A stretch of 21,311 nt of DNA from Calocera cornea HHB12733 (Eukaryota > Basidiomycota > Dacrymycetes > Dacrymycetales > Dacrymycetaceae), in NCBI GenBank assembly GCA_001632435.1, contig KV424146.1, positions 13,889 to 35,199 on the forward strand, in the 5' to 3' direction. The notes beneath the pieces are model-generated. The model did no database searches and was not told the origin of the DNA. It was given only the letters and a program-made list of their open reading frames with translations. Positions within the stretch are counted from its first letter, which is position 1; each line of letters opens with the position of its first letter. Positions 1-9,734 of this stretch are shown piece by piece. A program made the position numbers and the translations under genes.

Positions 1-1668
1 CCGAGCTCGTCCTCGAGCTTCTTCTGCATCTCTGGCCAGGGAAGATGCCCTGCCAGTCCCTCGGGAACCCCTCCGTAGGCACGGTAGCCTTGACGAACCT
101 CAGGGCGTGCAATGCCCGGGAGGACGGCTGAGGTCGAGCCGCTCGTCGACGCAAGTGCGGGGCTGGGCGGCGCGCTGGTGCGGTACTGGGCGGCGCGCTT
201 GAGCTCGTCGTACCGCTGCCGCTTCCAGGCAGGGGCGTACGGATCGGCCTTGTAGGCCGTCTCGAAGTTGCTGACTGCCTTCTTGCGCCGCTTTGCGCTG
301 AGCCGCTTGCTCGTGCGCTGCTGCGTTGCCGTCTTCGCGTCGTGCGAGATGGCGTTGGCATCGATGACTTGCTTGGGGATCTCCCCACCGAGCTTCTCGG
401 CAGCGCGCGCGCGCTGCTTCTTCACCCAGAGCAGGGTGAAGTTGTCGTCCTTCCACCCTGCAATCGCGCCTGGATCGTCGGCGACGTGCTCGCGGCGTAC
501 GGGGCGGAGGATGGGCACGCCGTGCCGAAGGAGCGTGCTGTGCTTGCCGCTCTCGTCGACTTCTCCCTGCTCGAGGAGGATGCCGACAAAGTTGCGTACG
601 GCGGGGAGGGTGCGGAGGTCGAACGGGCGCCAAGTCGCGTGCATGTACAGCAAGCTGTACATGCCGATGAGCTCGCGCACCTTGGCTTGGGCGCGCAGCC
701 AGTAGATCCGCGCGTGCCAGTATGGCATCGCGTGGAAAAGGTCGGTCTTCTCCTGGGAGAAGTTGCCGCCCCAGCGCTTGGAGAGGTCGCCGTAGAGCTC
801 GCGGTGCGGGTGTGCTTCGGGGAGGCGGGCGACCAAGGCGCGGATGCGCTCCGAGTAGTCGTCGTGCGCGTCGCAGAGCGTCTTCGCCCACCAGGCGTTG
901 ATGAAGCCGGCCGTGCTCTGGCAGATGTCGTTGAGCAGGCGCGAGAGCCTGACGTGCTCGGCGTTGGGCACTTCTCCGTCCCAGAGGTCGTCGTTTGGCT
1001 GGCGAAACCTGCCAGTGACAAACGGCGACCACCAGACGAGGCGAAGGGGCGCCCACCAGACCATGGCGTTGGTCGGATCGCTGGGCGGGCCGGGGCAGTA
1101 TCCTCGATGAGGATACCGCTCGTCGTACGGCCGCGGGTAGACGGTCGGGTCGAGGGGACCGCGCGCCCAGAGGTTGCGCATGTTCTCCGATTTGACGAAG
1201 GGGACGTCGCCGTCGTCAAGGTCGCTCTGGCCGAGGTACCAGGCCTTGAAGCGCGCCTGGAAGCCGCTCCAGTGCTGCCGGAGCTCGAGGTCGGTCGAGT
1301 TGGCGATGAGGAGGGCGGGGTCCTCAATCTGCAGCGCGGCGTACTGCTCAAAGCTGTATCGGTCGGCCGGGAGCAGGCTTGCGCTGCGTCGGAGGAGGGT
1401 CGGTTCGTCGGTGAAGCGATGCACCGTGTCGCGTGCGAAGCGCTCGTACAGCGTCAGGTGCCGATGGCCGGTGAAGTTCGGCCTGGGTGCATCTGTAGAG
1501 TAGTTAGTACACTGTATTAGATAGTTATACAAATGGTTGCTTACCAGGCTTCCATTTGTACTTTGTTTTTACAATGGGCAGGCCGTACTGCGCTGCCCAT
1601 TCCTCATCGTATCCCTCGGCATCTCTGGGAGCGTCCCGATATCCAGTCTCGAAGGTTGCGGTCGGCAT
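1..1668 (-). CDS. Uncharacterised fungal protein, 3' end beyond the window edge
   Basis: I do not recognise this protein family. On the minus strand an ATG at 1668-1666 opens exon 1 (1545-1668, 41 codons plus one base). An intron (1493-1544, GTAAGC...TACAG) follows, then an exon open from 1492 to the window edge. This gives at least 538 residues with no stop. The frame reads as real protein, rich in Trp, Tyr, Arg and Asp; examples are YERFARDTVHRFTDEP near residue 55 and a Trp-rich stretch (NAMVWWAPLRLVWWSP) near residue 175. A basic patch (KRLSAKRRKKAV) lies near residue 445. No signal peptide or membrane segment is evident. The start is supported by an in-frame TAG just upstream across a probable 5' UTR intron. 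Third positions are almost all G or C, so both other minus-strand frames and a plus-strand frame are also open; those are shadows. It may belong to a lineage-restricted or repeat-associated family, but that is a guess. Confidence 0.6.
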
Positions 1669-1672
1669 CGTT

Positions 1673-1727
1673 CTAGATAGTAGTTAGTAAGACATATCAT
1701 GCATACAGCAAAACAAATAGTGCTTAC
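1673..1727 (-). other. Probable 5' UTR intron of the uncharacterised gene
   Basis: On the minus strand this 55-bp stretch starts GTAAGC and ends CTAG, with a perfect TACTAAC branch site 13 nt before the acceptor. It ends 4 bases before the ATG at 1668. The upstream sequence is closed by TAG in the frame of that ATG, so the intron would be untranslated. The first coding intron (1493-1544) shares the start GTAAGC and the 11-mer TACTAACTACT. Confidence 0.5.
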
Positions 1728-2047
1728 CTGCACTATTTCCCGCCCTAAGCACACCCCAAACCCCCGCTGCTCGCCGGTCGGATCGTCGAAGTTTGTGCGC
1801 TTGCGCACGCCGAGGCCGAAATCCGCACGAGTACGCTCCGGAGGACTTACGCGCGTGCCTCAATATCTCAGCAATCTTCTCGACGGCCTTTCTTGGAGGC
1901 GTTCGATGTGGATTCGCCCTCCTGATGGAGGTCAAATGCGCACACCGACCGGGACGGCACGTCTCGAGGGCGGAAGGCGGGGGGGTCGACAGTGGTCGAC
2001 AGTACCCCTCCTGCTTGACGCCGAGGCCCTCCAGATGGAGGTCCTCA

Positions 2048-2195
2048 GGCGGGAGGGGGCGGCGGCGAGGGCGGCGATGGCGGGCGAGCAGGCGGGGGCG
2101 AAGGCGGGGGCGGAGGCGGGCAGGGCGGCGGCGGCGAGGACGACAACGGCGGCAGCGAGCACGCCGGTGGTGGTCAAGAGGAGGATGGAGAGAGA
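2048..2195. repeat. GC-rich low-complexity tract of GGC/GGG/GAG-like triplets
   Basis: The tract is dominated by GGC, GGG, GCG and GAG words. One plus frame reads almost pure Gly with Glu and Asp, another reads Ala/Arg-rich, and the minus frames read Pro/Ala-rich. Because all frames are open through composition alone, I do not call a gene. It could be a relic of a Gly-rich coding exon belonging to a decayed element. Confidence 0.5.
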
Positions 2196-2196
2196 G

Positions 2197-2401
2197 GGCC
2201 CAGGGGACTTAGACGCACGACGTCCCCTGGGCCGGAGGCAAATCAGCTCCTTTCGGGAGCTGATTGCTTGACGCGCGCGAGCGGGTGCTGATTTTCAGCA
2301 CGGAAGCGGATGGATGCAAATCAGCATCCAATCAGCCGCTTCCGTGCATCAGCCACTTAGGCGCTGATTGGCTGCTATTGAGCGCTTAAGGCGCTCAATA
2401 G
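2197..2401. repeat. Cluster of five adjacent hairpins with recurrent AATCAGC/GCTGATT
   Basis: Five perfect inverted repeats follow one another. (1) 2197-2208 with 2222-2233, 12-bp arms GGCCCAGGGGAC. (2) 2241-2250 with 2256-2265, arms AATCAGCTCC. (3) 2285-2291 with 2295-2301, arms GTGCTGA. (4) 2299-2309 with 2336-2346, 11-bp arms CACGGAAGCGG, enclosing a 7-bp inner stem 2311-2317/2324-2330. (5) 2375-2385 with 2391-2401, 11-bp arms. AATCAGC or its complement recurs within the arms and spacers. The block has no coding potential. It could be a MITE-like foldback element. Confidence 0.7.
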
Positions 2402-3734
2402 TGGACCCTACTCCGCGTCCAGTGGGTGTGGCCCTCCTTCATGGCATTTGCCAACAGAAAGCACTTCCCGGGCAAAAGCCTGTCTTGAAGCCCCAATCCC
2501 TCCAGTACTTTGAAATCATTGCACCCCAACTGATGAGTGTGCATCCTATTCTGTTTCGGGGATCAAACCATCGCTGCAAATCGTGTGTCGGCGATGGGCG
2601 GACGGGATGGGCGTACCGACCGTTGGATACATGCGCGACGCACCACGGGATCGTTCTTCGCTCAGCCTCTATCCTGGCCGACTTCGCCGACCGCTATGGG
2701 TAGAGCAGACGATGCAGTCTTCCTATGGCTCAATGCCCACGCTCGGTGCTCACCACCCACTGGTGACGGAGCCTCATCAACCAAGAGAGCACTTTGTTGG
2801 GCACCGTGGCTTGCTGAAGCGTCACAAGTTCTTGTCCCTCTGACTATGACCCTGCTGGTTGCACTGTATGCTGTAGCCAGGCGCGTTGGCGTGTCGTCTG
2901 CGTGGTATTGGTCCCAGGCGGCGAGTGCAGTGGCGGGGAAAACTGGCTCACGCACGGTGTCGGATGGGCGCTGCGCGCTGTCGAGAAGGCCCGCCGACGC
3001 ACCATCCTTATACCGTCTGGAGCTGTACTCGAGCACGGCGTCGTCTACGCCATCGAGTCCATTCTAGCACACACAGTCACCCGTCCAACCTCATGAGGCA
3101 CGTCGCTTCCTCATGCTCGCAGCGTACATATCGCGCCGTTCCAGGTCAACTTTACAATGTCTCCCGCTCACGCATCCCTTTTTTTGCCAACTTCCCAAGG
3201 TGGAAAGAGCCGTTCCTCTATAGCTTCGCGGGTTCGTGGCCTGCATGGCCATCGACGTCTTTAAATCGAGACATCTCTTAGGTATGTGGGTCCTTACAGT
3301 ATCCCCATCCAGCGAACGACACGGCCTCTGGCCGCACACTAGTATTTTACCGTTGGGAGCAACGCCATCGGCGGCCGGCATGTCGCACATCGTCAACTTG
3401 ACACCGCAACGTCCGGCGGAGGTGTTCGAGCCCTACGTCAGCAGCCCCGACCCGACACGGACCTCGGCGGCTTCTTCTGGACAGACTTCATCGTGCGTGC
3501 GACTTCCATCCCGGCGTTGTGATCCTCAATGGAGAGACTCAGCAGCAGACGCGATACGTCCGCTGACCATGATGAGTGTCGTGCGTCTCCAGACTTCCAG
3601 TAGGGGGAATTGCACGTTAGGAGAGAACACGCCTGTGGTAGGAGTAGGCATGTGATACGGTCTTGTCGACGTCAGCCTAGTGTCTGCAGCATAAATGCAC
3701 CAGCTACTTAAACCGACAAGACGAGAGGACTTCC
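2402..3734. other. Intergenic stretch, no gene called
   Basis: I see no supported gene here. Short overlapping reading frames occur on both strands but break often and match no family I know. The most protein-like stretch is a plus frame at about 2818-3096, containing GGENWLTHGVGWAL and a hydrophobic run, ended by a stop with no splice-site rescue. This may be old transposon or gene debris. Confidence 0.4.
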
Positions 3735-4026
3735 GCGGAAGCAAATACGTGAGTGGAAGTAAACCCATATGGGGAGGTACATTGAAAGCGGAGGTAAACC
3801 ACGCAGCGGAGTCAAGCCACTCGGAGGTAAATTGGGAAGCGGAGGTACATATTGGCGGAGGCATACCTGCACGGAGGCAGGTGCCCGGGCGGGAGCAGAC
3901 CCAAGGGACGGTAAACCCACATGTGGCAGTGGATACCCAAGCGGAAGTAGAGTGGGCGGAATCAGAGCCCGCAGTGGAAGCAGATAATGGCGCAGCGGAA
4001 GCAAAGTACTTGGTGAGCGGAGGTAT
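3735..4026. repeat. Degenerate minisatellite, unit about 18 bp (GCGGAGGTAAACCCA-like)
   Basis: About 16 diverged units begin with GCGGAGGTA, GCGGAAGCA or close variants, at 3735, 3753, 3771, 3788, 3806, 3821, 3839, 3855, 3871, 3889 and so on to 4017. Spacing is mostly 15-18 bp, widening to 21-22 bp at the right end. Spacings are often not multiples of three, so an open plus frame of 119 aa through the block is unlikely to be selected coding sequence. It lies 157-450 bp upstream of the CFT1 start. Confidence 0.7.
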
Positions 4027-4182
4027 AGTGCCGGGTCGTTGCGAAACGAGATGAAGGATGCACGTGATGGGCACGGATGCTTCCAGTTTGCCTCGAGTCC
4101 CTTTCTGCGTCGCCCACGCAGGCAACGACGCAGTCCCCAGCCAGAGAGCGAAAACTAAGACCAGGCGGGATCAAGGGAAACC

Positions 4183-7100
4183 ATGCATGCAGTCAGGCAG
4201 GAGCTCGTGCCCCCCTCGGGCGTCTCGTACGCCGTCGCACTCACCCTCGTCCCACCGCGCAAACAGGCGGCATCGTCACACGTCCGCACCGTCGGCCAGC
4301 TCGTGGTCGCGAGGAGCAGCCTGTTGAGGGTGTTTGATGTGCGGGAGGAACCTATTCTGGAGGGGCCGGGCGAAGGAGCGGGAAAGGTTGAGGAGGAGGA
4401 GGGCAAGCTGGAGGACGACGAGGAGACGAAGCTGAATGGGAACGGGGAGAGCAAGGTACATCCTCCCTCCTGCAAGCCTATGTCGTGCATATACGTCAAT
4501 GCATTCCCCCTTCAGTCCTCGTCCCACTCTCCAGTAAGCTAACTCCCCCGCCAGCTCGCTCTCTCTCTGCCGTCCACCAGCACCAGCACCAACCCAACCC
4601 CAGGCACCAACACCGGCAGCAAGACGAGGACCCGCCTACACCTCGTGCGCGAGCACAGGCTGCACGGCTCCGTCACGGGCCTGGAGCGCGTGCGCACGCT
4701 CTCGAGCGCGGAGGACGGCCTCGACAGGCTGCTCGTCTCCTTCAAGGACGCAAAGGTGCGCCTACTTCTTTCCAGCCCTCGCCACAACAGGTACTTACCA
4801 GGCACCGGACAGATTGCGCTCCTCGAATGGTCTTCCCAAGCATACGACCTCAGCACCGTCTCCCTGCACACGTACGAGCGCACCGTCCAAGTCTCGTCGT
4901 CCTCCTCCGCCCCGGGCGCACACACAAGCCTCCTGCGCGCCGACCCCGAATCGCGCTGCGCGGCCCTGCTCCTCCCGCAGGACGCGCTCGCCATCCTGCC
5001 CTTTGTCCAGCGGACGGGCCTCGACCCGGCCGAGCGCGACCGGGAGCGGGAGACGCCGTACTCGCCGAGCTACGTCCTCCCCCTGGCAGAGGCGGACCCC
5101 TCCCTGCGGCACGTCGTGGACCTGTGCTTCCTCCCCGGGTTCCACACGGCCACGCTGGCCCTCCTGTACCAGCCGCAGCAGACGTGGACAGGCCGTCTCG
5201 CGCACGCGAGGGACAACACCCACCTGTGCCTGCTCACCCTCGACCCGCTCACCAAGACGCACAGCGTGATCGCGCGCACCCAGGGCCTGCCGTACGACGC
5301 GCACGCGCTCCTCCCCGTGCCCCCTGGCGGCGCATTCGGCGGCGTCGTCGTCCTCTGCTGCAACAGTGTGCTGCATGTCGACCCTTCTGGGCGCATCACG
5401 GGCGTCGCGGCGAGCGCGTGGCACGCGCAGGTGTCCGCGCTCAAGCTCCCGCTCTGGCCGCTCGTGGGCGAGGAGGGCGAGGCGGAGGAGCGCCGGCTGG
5501 AGGGGGCGCGCGCGAGCTGGGGCGGGGAGCAGCAGCTGCTCATTTGGGGCGCGAGCGGGTGGGTCAGGGAGATTGAGGTGGTGCTGGATGGGAGGAGCGT
5601 CAGTGCGCTCCGGCCTGGCAGGAGGCTGGGCCGGTCGAGCCCCCCTGCGATTGTCAGCGCGCTCGAAGAGGGGCTCGTCCTCCTCGGCAGCGAGGTCGCC
5701 CAGTCGCCCCTGCTCAAGATCCACAAGGGCGTCGCCCCGCGCGCGGAGGACCTGCTCGACCCCACCCACGCCGCGGCGAAGGAGATCGAAGGGGAGGACA
5801 TGGAGATCGAGGGCTCGTCCGGGGCGGGGGACGACCTGGAGGACATCTACGGCGAGTCTGCGCTGCCGTCCGACGGGGCTGGGCAGGGCTCGGGCGGGGG
5901 CACAGCGCTCCCCTGGCTCACGCTCGAGGTGTGCGACGCCCTCCCCGGCCACGGGCCCATCGCGGACATGGCCTTTGCGCTCTCGCTGCGGAACGGTGCG
6001 GAGCGGGCCACGCCGCGCTTGCTGTGCTCCACGCCTGCGGGGGAGCGCGGCGGGTGGACGGTCTGGGAGAACGGCCTTCCGGTGAGGGTGAAGAGGAAGC
6101 TGCCGGCCGTGGCGGGGACGAGGGGCATGTGGAGCTTGAGGGTGAGGAGGGGGAGGAGGGGCCGCAAGGGCGAGGAGATGGAGGAGGGCGACGGGATGGA
6201 CAATCTCGTCATTAGCACGGACGCTACGCCTGCGCCGGGCATCTCGAGGGTGCGTGCTTCGTCTGTGAGGTGGTACGAGGGAACGGTGCTGATGTGGACA
6301 TTTCACGGTCTGTAGACGATCGTCGCTGGACAAGGCGGCCCGCAGATCGTCTCCCGCCTGCCCACGCTCACCCTCTGCGCGGGCGCCTTCTTCTCGCACA
6401 CCTGCGTCCTCCAAGTCACCCCCAGCACGCTTCGCCTGCTCGACGGCGAGGGCAAGGAGCTGCAGGTGGTCAAGGACACGGAGGGGAACAAGGACGGCTC
6501 GCCGATCGTCCGGGCGTGCGTGGAGGATCCGTGGGTGCTGGTGCAGCGGGAGGATGGGAGCGTCGCCTTGTACGTGGGAGAGCATGGGAGGAGGAGGATC
6601 AGGCATAAGGGCCTGCCGTCCACACGGGAGAAGGTGCGCTTTTTTGGATGATGGGGATGCATGTAGCTGAACGAATTTAGACGGCGACGTATGCCGCGGC
6701 GTTCATCTACACCGACTACAAGGGCCTCATGCCTCTTCCATCGGCGGAGGCAGAGCCCGCACCGGTCAACCCCCGAAAACGACGCGCTTCGTCGCTCGAA
6801 GCTGTCGAGGACGCCCTGAAGGAGGAAGACGAGCACCTGTCCATCGAGCCTGAGAGCAAGCGCCGACGACTGCGCAGCTCGGACGAGAAGGGGACGGAGA
6901 AAGAGCCGCAGGAGAAGAAGGAGACCAATGGAGCCAGTCGCTCGACGCGACATTCGGCGAAGGAGGAGAAGGAGCGGTCGCGAGACCATTCGAGGGAACG
7001 GGACCGGTCGAAGGACAAGGATCGGCGGCGGGATGAGAAGGGCGACAGGAAGGAGAGCGGTCGGAGGCGCAAGGAGAGCACTGACGATAGCAGGCGGCAC

Positions 7101-9599
7101 AAAGACTCCAAGGACGGAAAGGAGAATGGATCCTCCCGCGACAACAGCTCGCGCAGGCATCGTGAGAGCACAGAGAGGGAGAAGGAGAGCAAGGACAAGG
7201 ATCGGTCCGGCAGGAGACACGAGTCAGAGCGCAGGAAGCGGCCTGAGGAGGAGGCTCCCTCGGCGTCTCAGTGGCTACTGCTGTACAATGCGAATGGCCG
7301 ATTAGAGGTGAGGTCTTGGCAGTGTTCTGATGTCAAGCGTAGACACTGATAGGATGAAAGATCTGGTCACTCCCCAAAATGGCGCTCGTCTTCAGCACAA
7401 GGCTTTTGTCTGAATGTCGAGCGGTGCTCGACGATGCAGCCGATGCTCTGGAACTTGCCGAAGGTGCAGAAGAGGAAGTCAAGGTTCCGCCACTGGAGGT
7501 GGAGGATGTAGTTCTCTGTCCTATTGGTGACGATTGCACTAAGCTGTATCTCCTGGTATGTTAGCTCCGCACACCTTGGCTAGCTGGTGCTGATGTCTTG
7601 CAGGTCTACTACACTGAGGGCCGTCTGGCCATCTATGAAGCAACACCGATGGCGGAAACAGAAGAGTCCACTGCATTCGACTACCGCTTTGTCAAGGTTG
7701 CAACACACTTTGCAGACGCCGAGCAGCATGCAGCCATCCGACAAATGCTCCCAGAAGCGCGACGCCTGCAGCTGCCATCAAGGCGAGCCCTCATCCCCTT
7801 TGCCTCAGACACAAAGGGCGGCATAAGCGCCGTTTTCCAGCGGGGAGAGGAGCCGTGCTGGATCATGGCGAGTCGCATGGGCGGCTTACGGATAATCCCG
7901 TACTCGAGTCCACTCGTTTACTCCTTCACACCAACGTCGCTGTTTGGTAGTACAAAGGACTTCATCTTGTACGGCGAGGAGGTAAGGCTTCAATTTCAAT
8001 TCAAAAATGTGTGTGTATTGATTTGATTCCAGGGACCCGTCCTTATGGAGTTTGATGAAGAACCTGATACCAGTCGTGAACTATCCTGCACGAGGATTAC
8101 TGCTACGCGCCCATACACCTCGATGGCAGTAGATCCCGGCACCAACCTTGTGGTTGCTGCTACATCGTTGAAATCCCCCTTTCTGCTGTATGATGACGAG
8201 GAGGTGCCATTGTGGGTACCAGAATGTACGCAGTCTCCCCATTCTGGGACTGCTGATGTTAACCGTTTACTAGCCGCTGCGTTCTTCAGTCCGATGGCGG
8301 AGAGCTCATCTCTTGAATTGATTTCGCCGGACACGTGGCAGACGCTGGATGGGTGAGCGCCGAAGACTGAGTTTACGTGGAGACAATCTCATGTTCCCTT
8401 TAGTTATGACTTTGATGCAAACGAGTTCATCAACACTGTTAAGAGCGTGACATTGGAGACGCCAAGCTCCGAGAGCGGTTTCAAAGATTACATTGCAGTG
8501 GGGACTGCGGTGTTCCGAGGAGAGGACTTGGCCGTTCGTGGAGCTGTAAGTCAATCTCTCCCCATCGACTCTGAGGAGGTGTTGATCATTCTGCAGACCT
8601 ACATCTTCGAGGTGATAGAAGTCGTGTCCTATCCTGAAGATCCTCTTCCACCATATCGGCTGAAGCTCCTCTGCCGCGACGAGGCGAAGGCTCCTGTGAA
8701 TGCTATATGTGGTATGAACGGTTACCTAGTGTCCTCTCAGGGCTTCAAGGTACATAGTCATGCTCAAACTTCCTTGTGGGAACATGTCTGACGCACCAGC
8801 AGGTCTTTGTCAGAGCCTTTGAGCAAGATGAGCGTCTTGTTGGCGTTGCCTTCATGGATGCTGGTGTTTGCGTCACAAGCTTGACTTGCCTCAAGAATCT
8901 GCTCCTCATTGGGGACGCCCAGCGGAGTGTCTCTTTCGTTGCCTTCCAGGAGGACCCGTTCAAATTGGTCGTCCTCGCAAGGGACCAGCGGCCCACTCAC
9001 GTCCTTGATTCGGCATTCCTGTTTGATGAGGGTGACTTCAGTATCCTTGCTGCGGATGACGAGGGCAACTTGCGGATGTTCGAGTTTGACCCCGGTCGTA
9101 AGTATTCCTCGCCACAACTGTCGGCCATGTTGCTGATGTGCGACCTTCAGTGGCAGGTGCTACGCATGGCAATCCATTGTTATGTACAACCGAATTCAAC
9201 GGAAACTCGGAACATGCCCACATCTTAGCCATCGCGGGACGGCACCGAGAAGATCCTGAAGAAGTGCCCATACCAGAAGCACAGCTCATCTTCGGCACGT
9301 CGGACGGTTCTTTGGGAACAATCTCTCCCGTACCAGAGGATTCGTCAAAACGCCTTCAGCTTCTGTCAGGACAGCTCATGCGAAGCGTGCAACATTTCGC
9401 TGGTCTGAACCCCCGCGCTTTCCGAACCGTTCGGAACGACCATCTCTCTCGACCCCTCAACAAGGGGATACTCGATTATACGCTTCTGCATGCCTTCCAA
9501 GAGCTCGATATTCGACGACAAGCTACCATTACAAAGCAGATCGGGACGGACACGATCACCGTCCTCCGTGACATTCGATCCCTTCAAGAAATATGGTAA
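4183..9599 (+). CDS. CFT1: Cleavage and polyadenylation factor large subunit (Cft1/CPSF160)
   Basis: This is the large beta-propeller scaffold of the nuclear complex that recognises and cuts pre-mRNA 3' ends before polyadenylation. I placed 12 exons: 4183-4455, 4555-4755, 4813-6249, 6316-6633, 6681-7307, 7361-7555, 7604-7981, 8033-8352, 8404-8545, 8597-8749, 8803-9097 and 9151-9599. All joins keep frame and give about 1595 aa. Family landmarks are LHGSVTGLERVRTL and LVSFKDAK/IALLEWS in the N-terminal propeller. The C-terminal CPSF_A region has GYLVSSQGFK/VFVRAFEQDERLVGVAF, KNLLLIGDAQRSVSFVAFQE and GLNPRAFR. Exon 5 holds a charged Arg/Ser/Lys/Glu insert (about residues 757-930), absent from the core fold. 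Introns are 47-99 bp, and introns 2 and 3 (4756-4812 and 6250-6315) are multiples of three with open reading. It converges on the glycosylase, whose stop is 135 bp away. The first 6.6 kb is far more GC-rich than the rest. Assignment is secure; exon 2's acceptor is least certain. Confidence 0.95.
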
Positions 9600-9734
9600 T
9601 GTTATAGTCAATTGATGTATCCGTATTGTATTGCGTAATGGTATCGCGTTGCCTTTGCATCCGACGCGATGGAGCGACTACCGCATGAGACGACGTGGGT
9701 GATAATGGTGGGCTCGAGTACTAGTTATATGAAG

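Noticed and set aside
100..1520. Long open frames on both strands over the left-edge gene (for example 342-1520 plus and 422-1351 minus)
   Set aside because: They are Arg/Ser/Pro/Thr-rich shadows of the GC-rich minus-strand gene, whose own frame stays open to the window edge and reads as a normal protein.
2902..3096. Small open frame with a protein-like look (GGENWLTHGVGWAL)
   Set aside because: No start context, no supported splice sites to extend it, no family match, and an in-frame stop shortly upstream.
3735..4026. CRISPR-like or coding tandem repeat
   Set aside because: Units are short, diverged and unevenly spaced with no unique spacers, the genome is fungal, and the spacing breaks the reading frame.
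4795..6606. 603-codon open frame on the minus strand
   Set aside because: It lies opposite CFT1 exons 3-4, which carry family motifs. It is open only because of the extreme GC content and has no recognisable domain.
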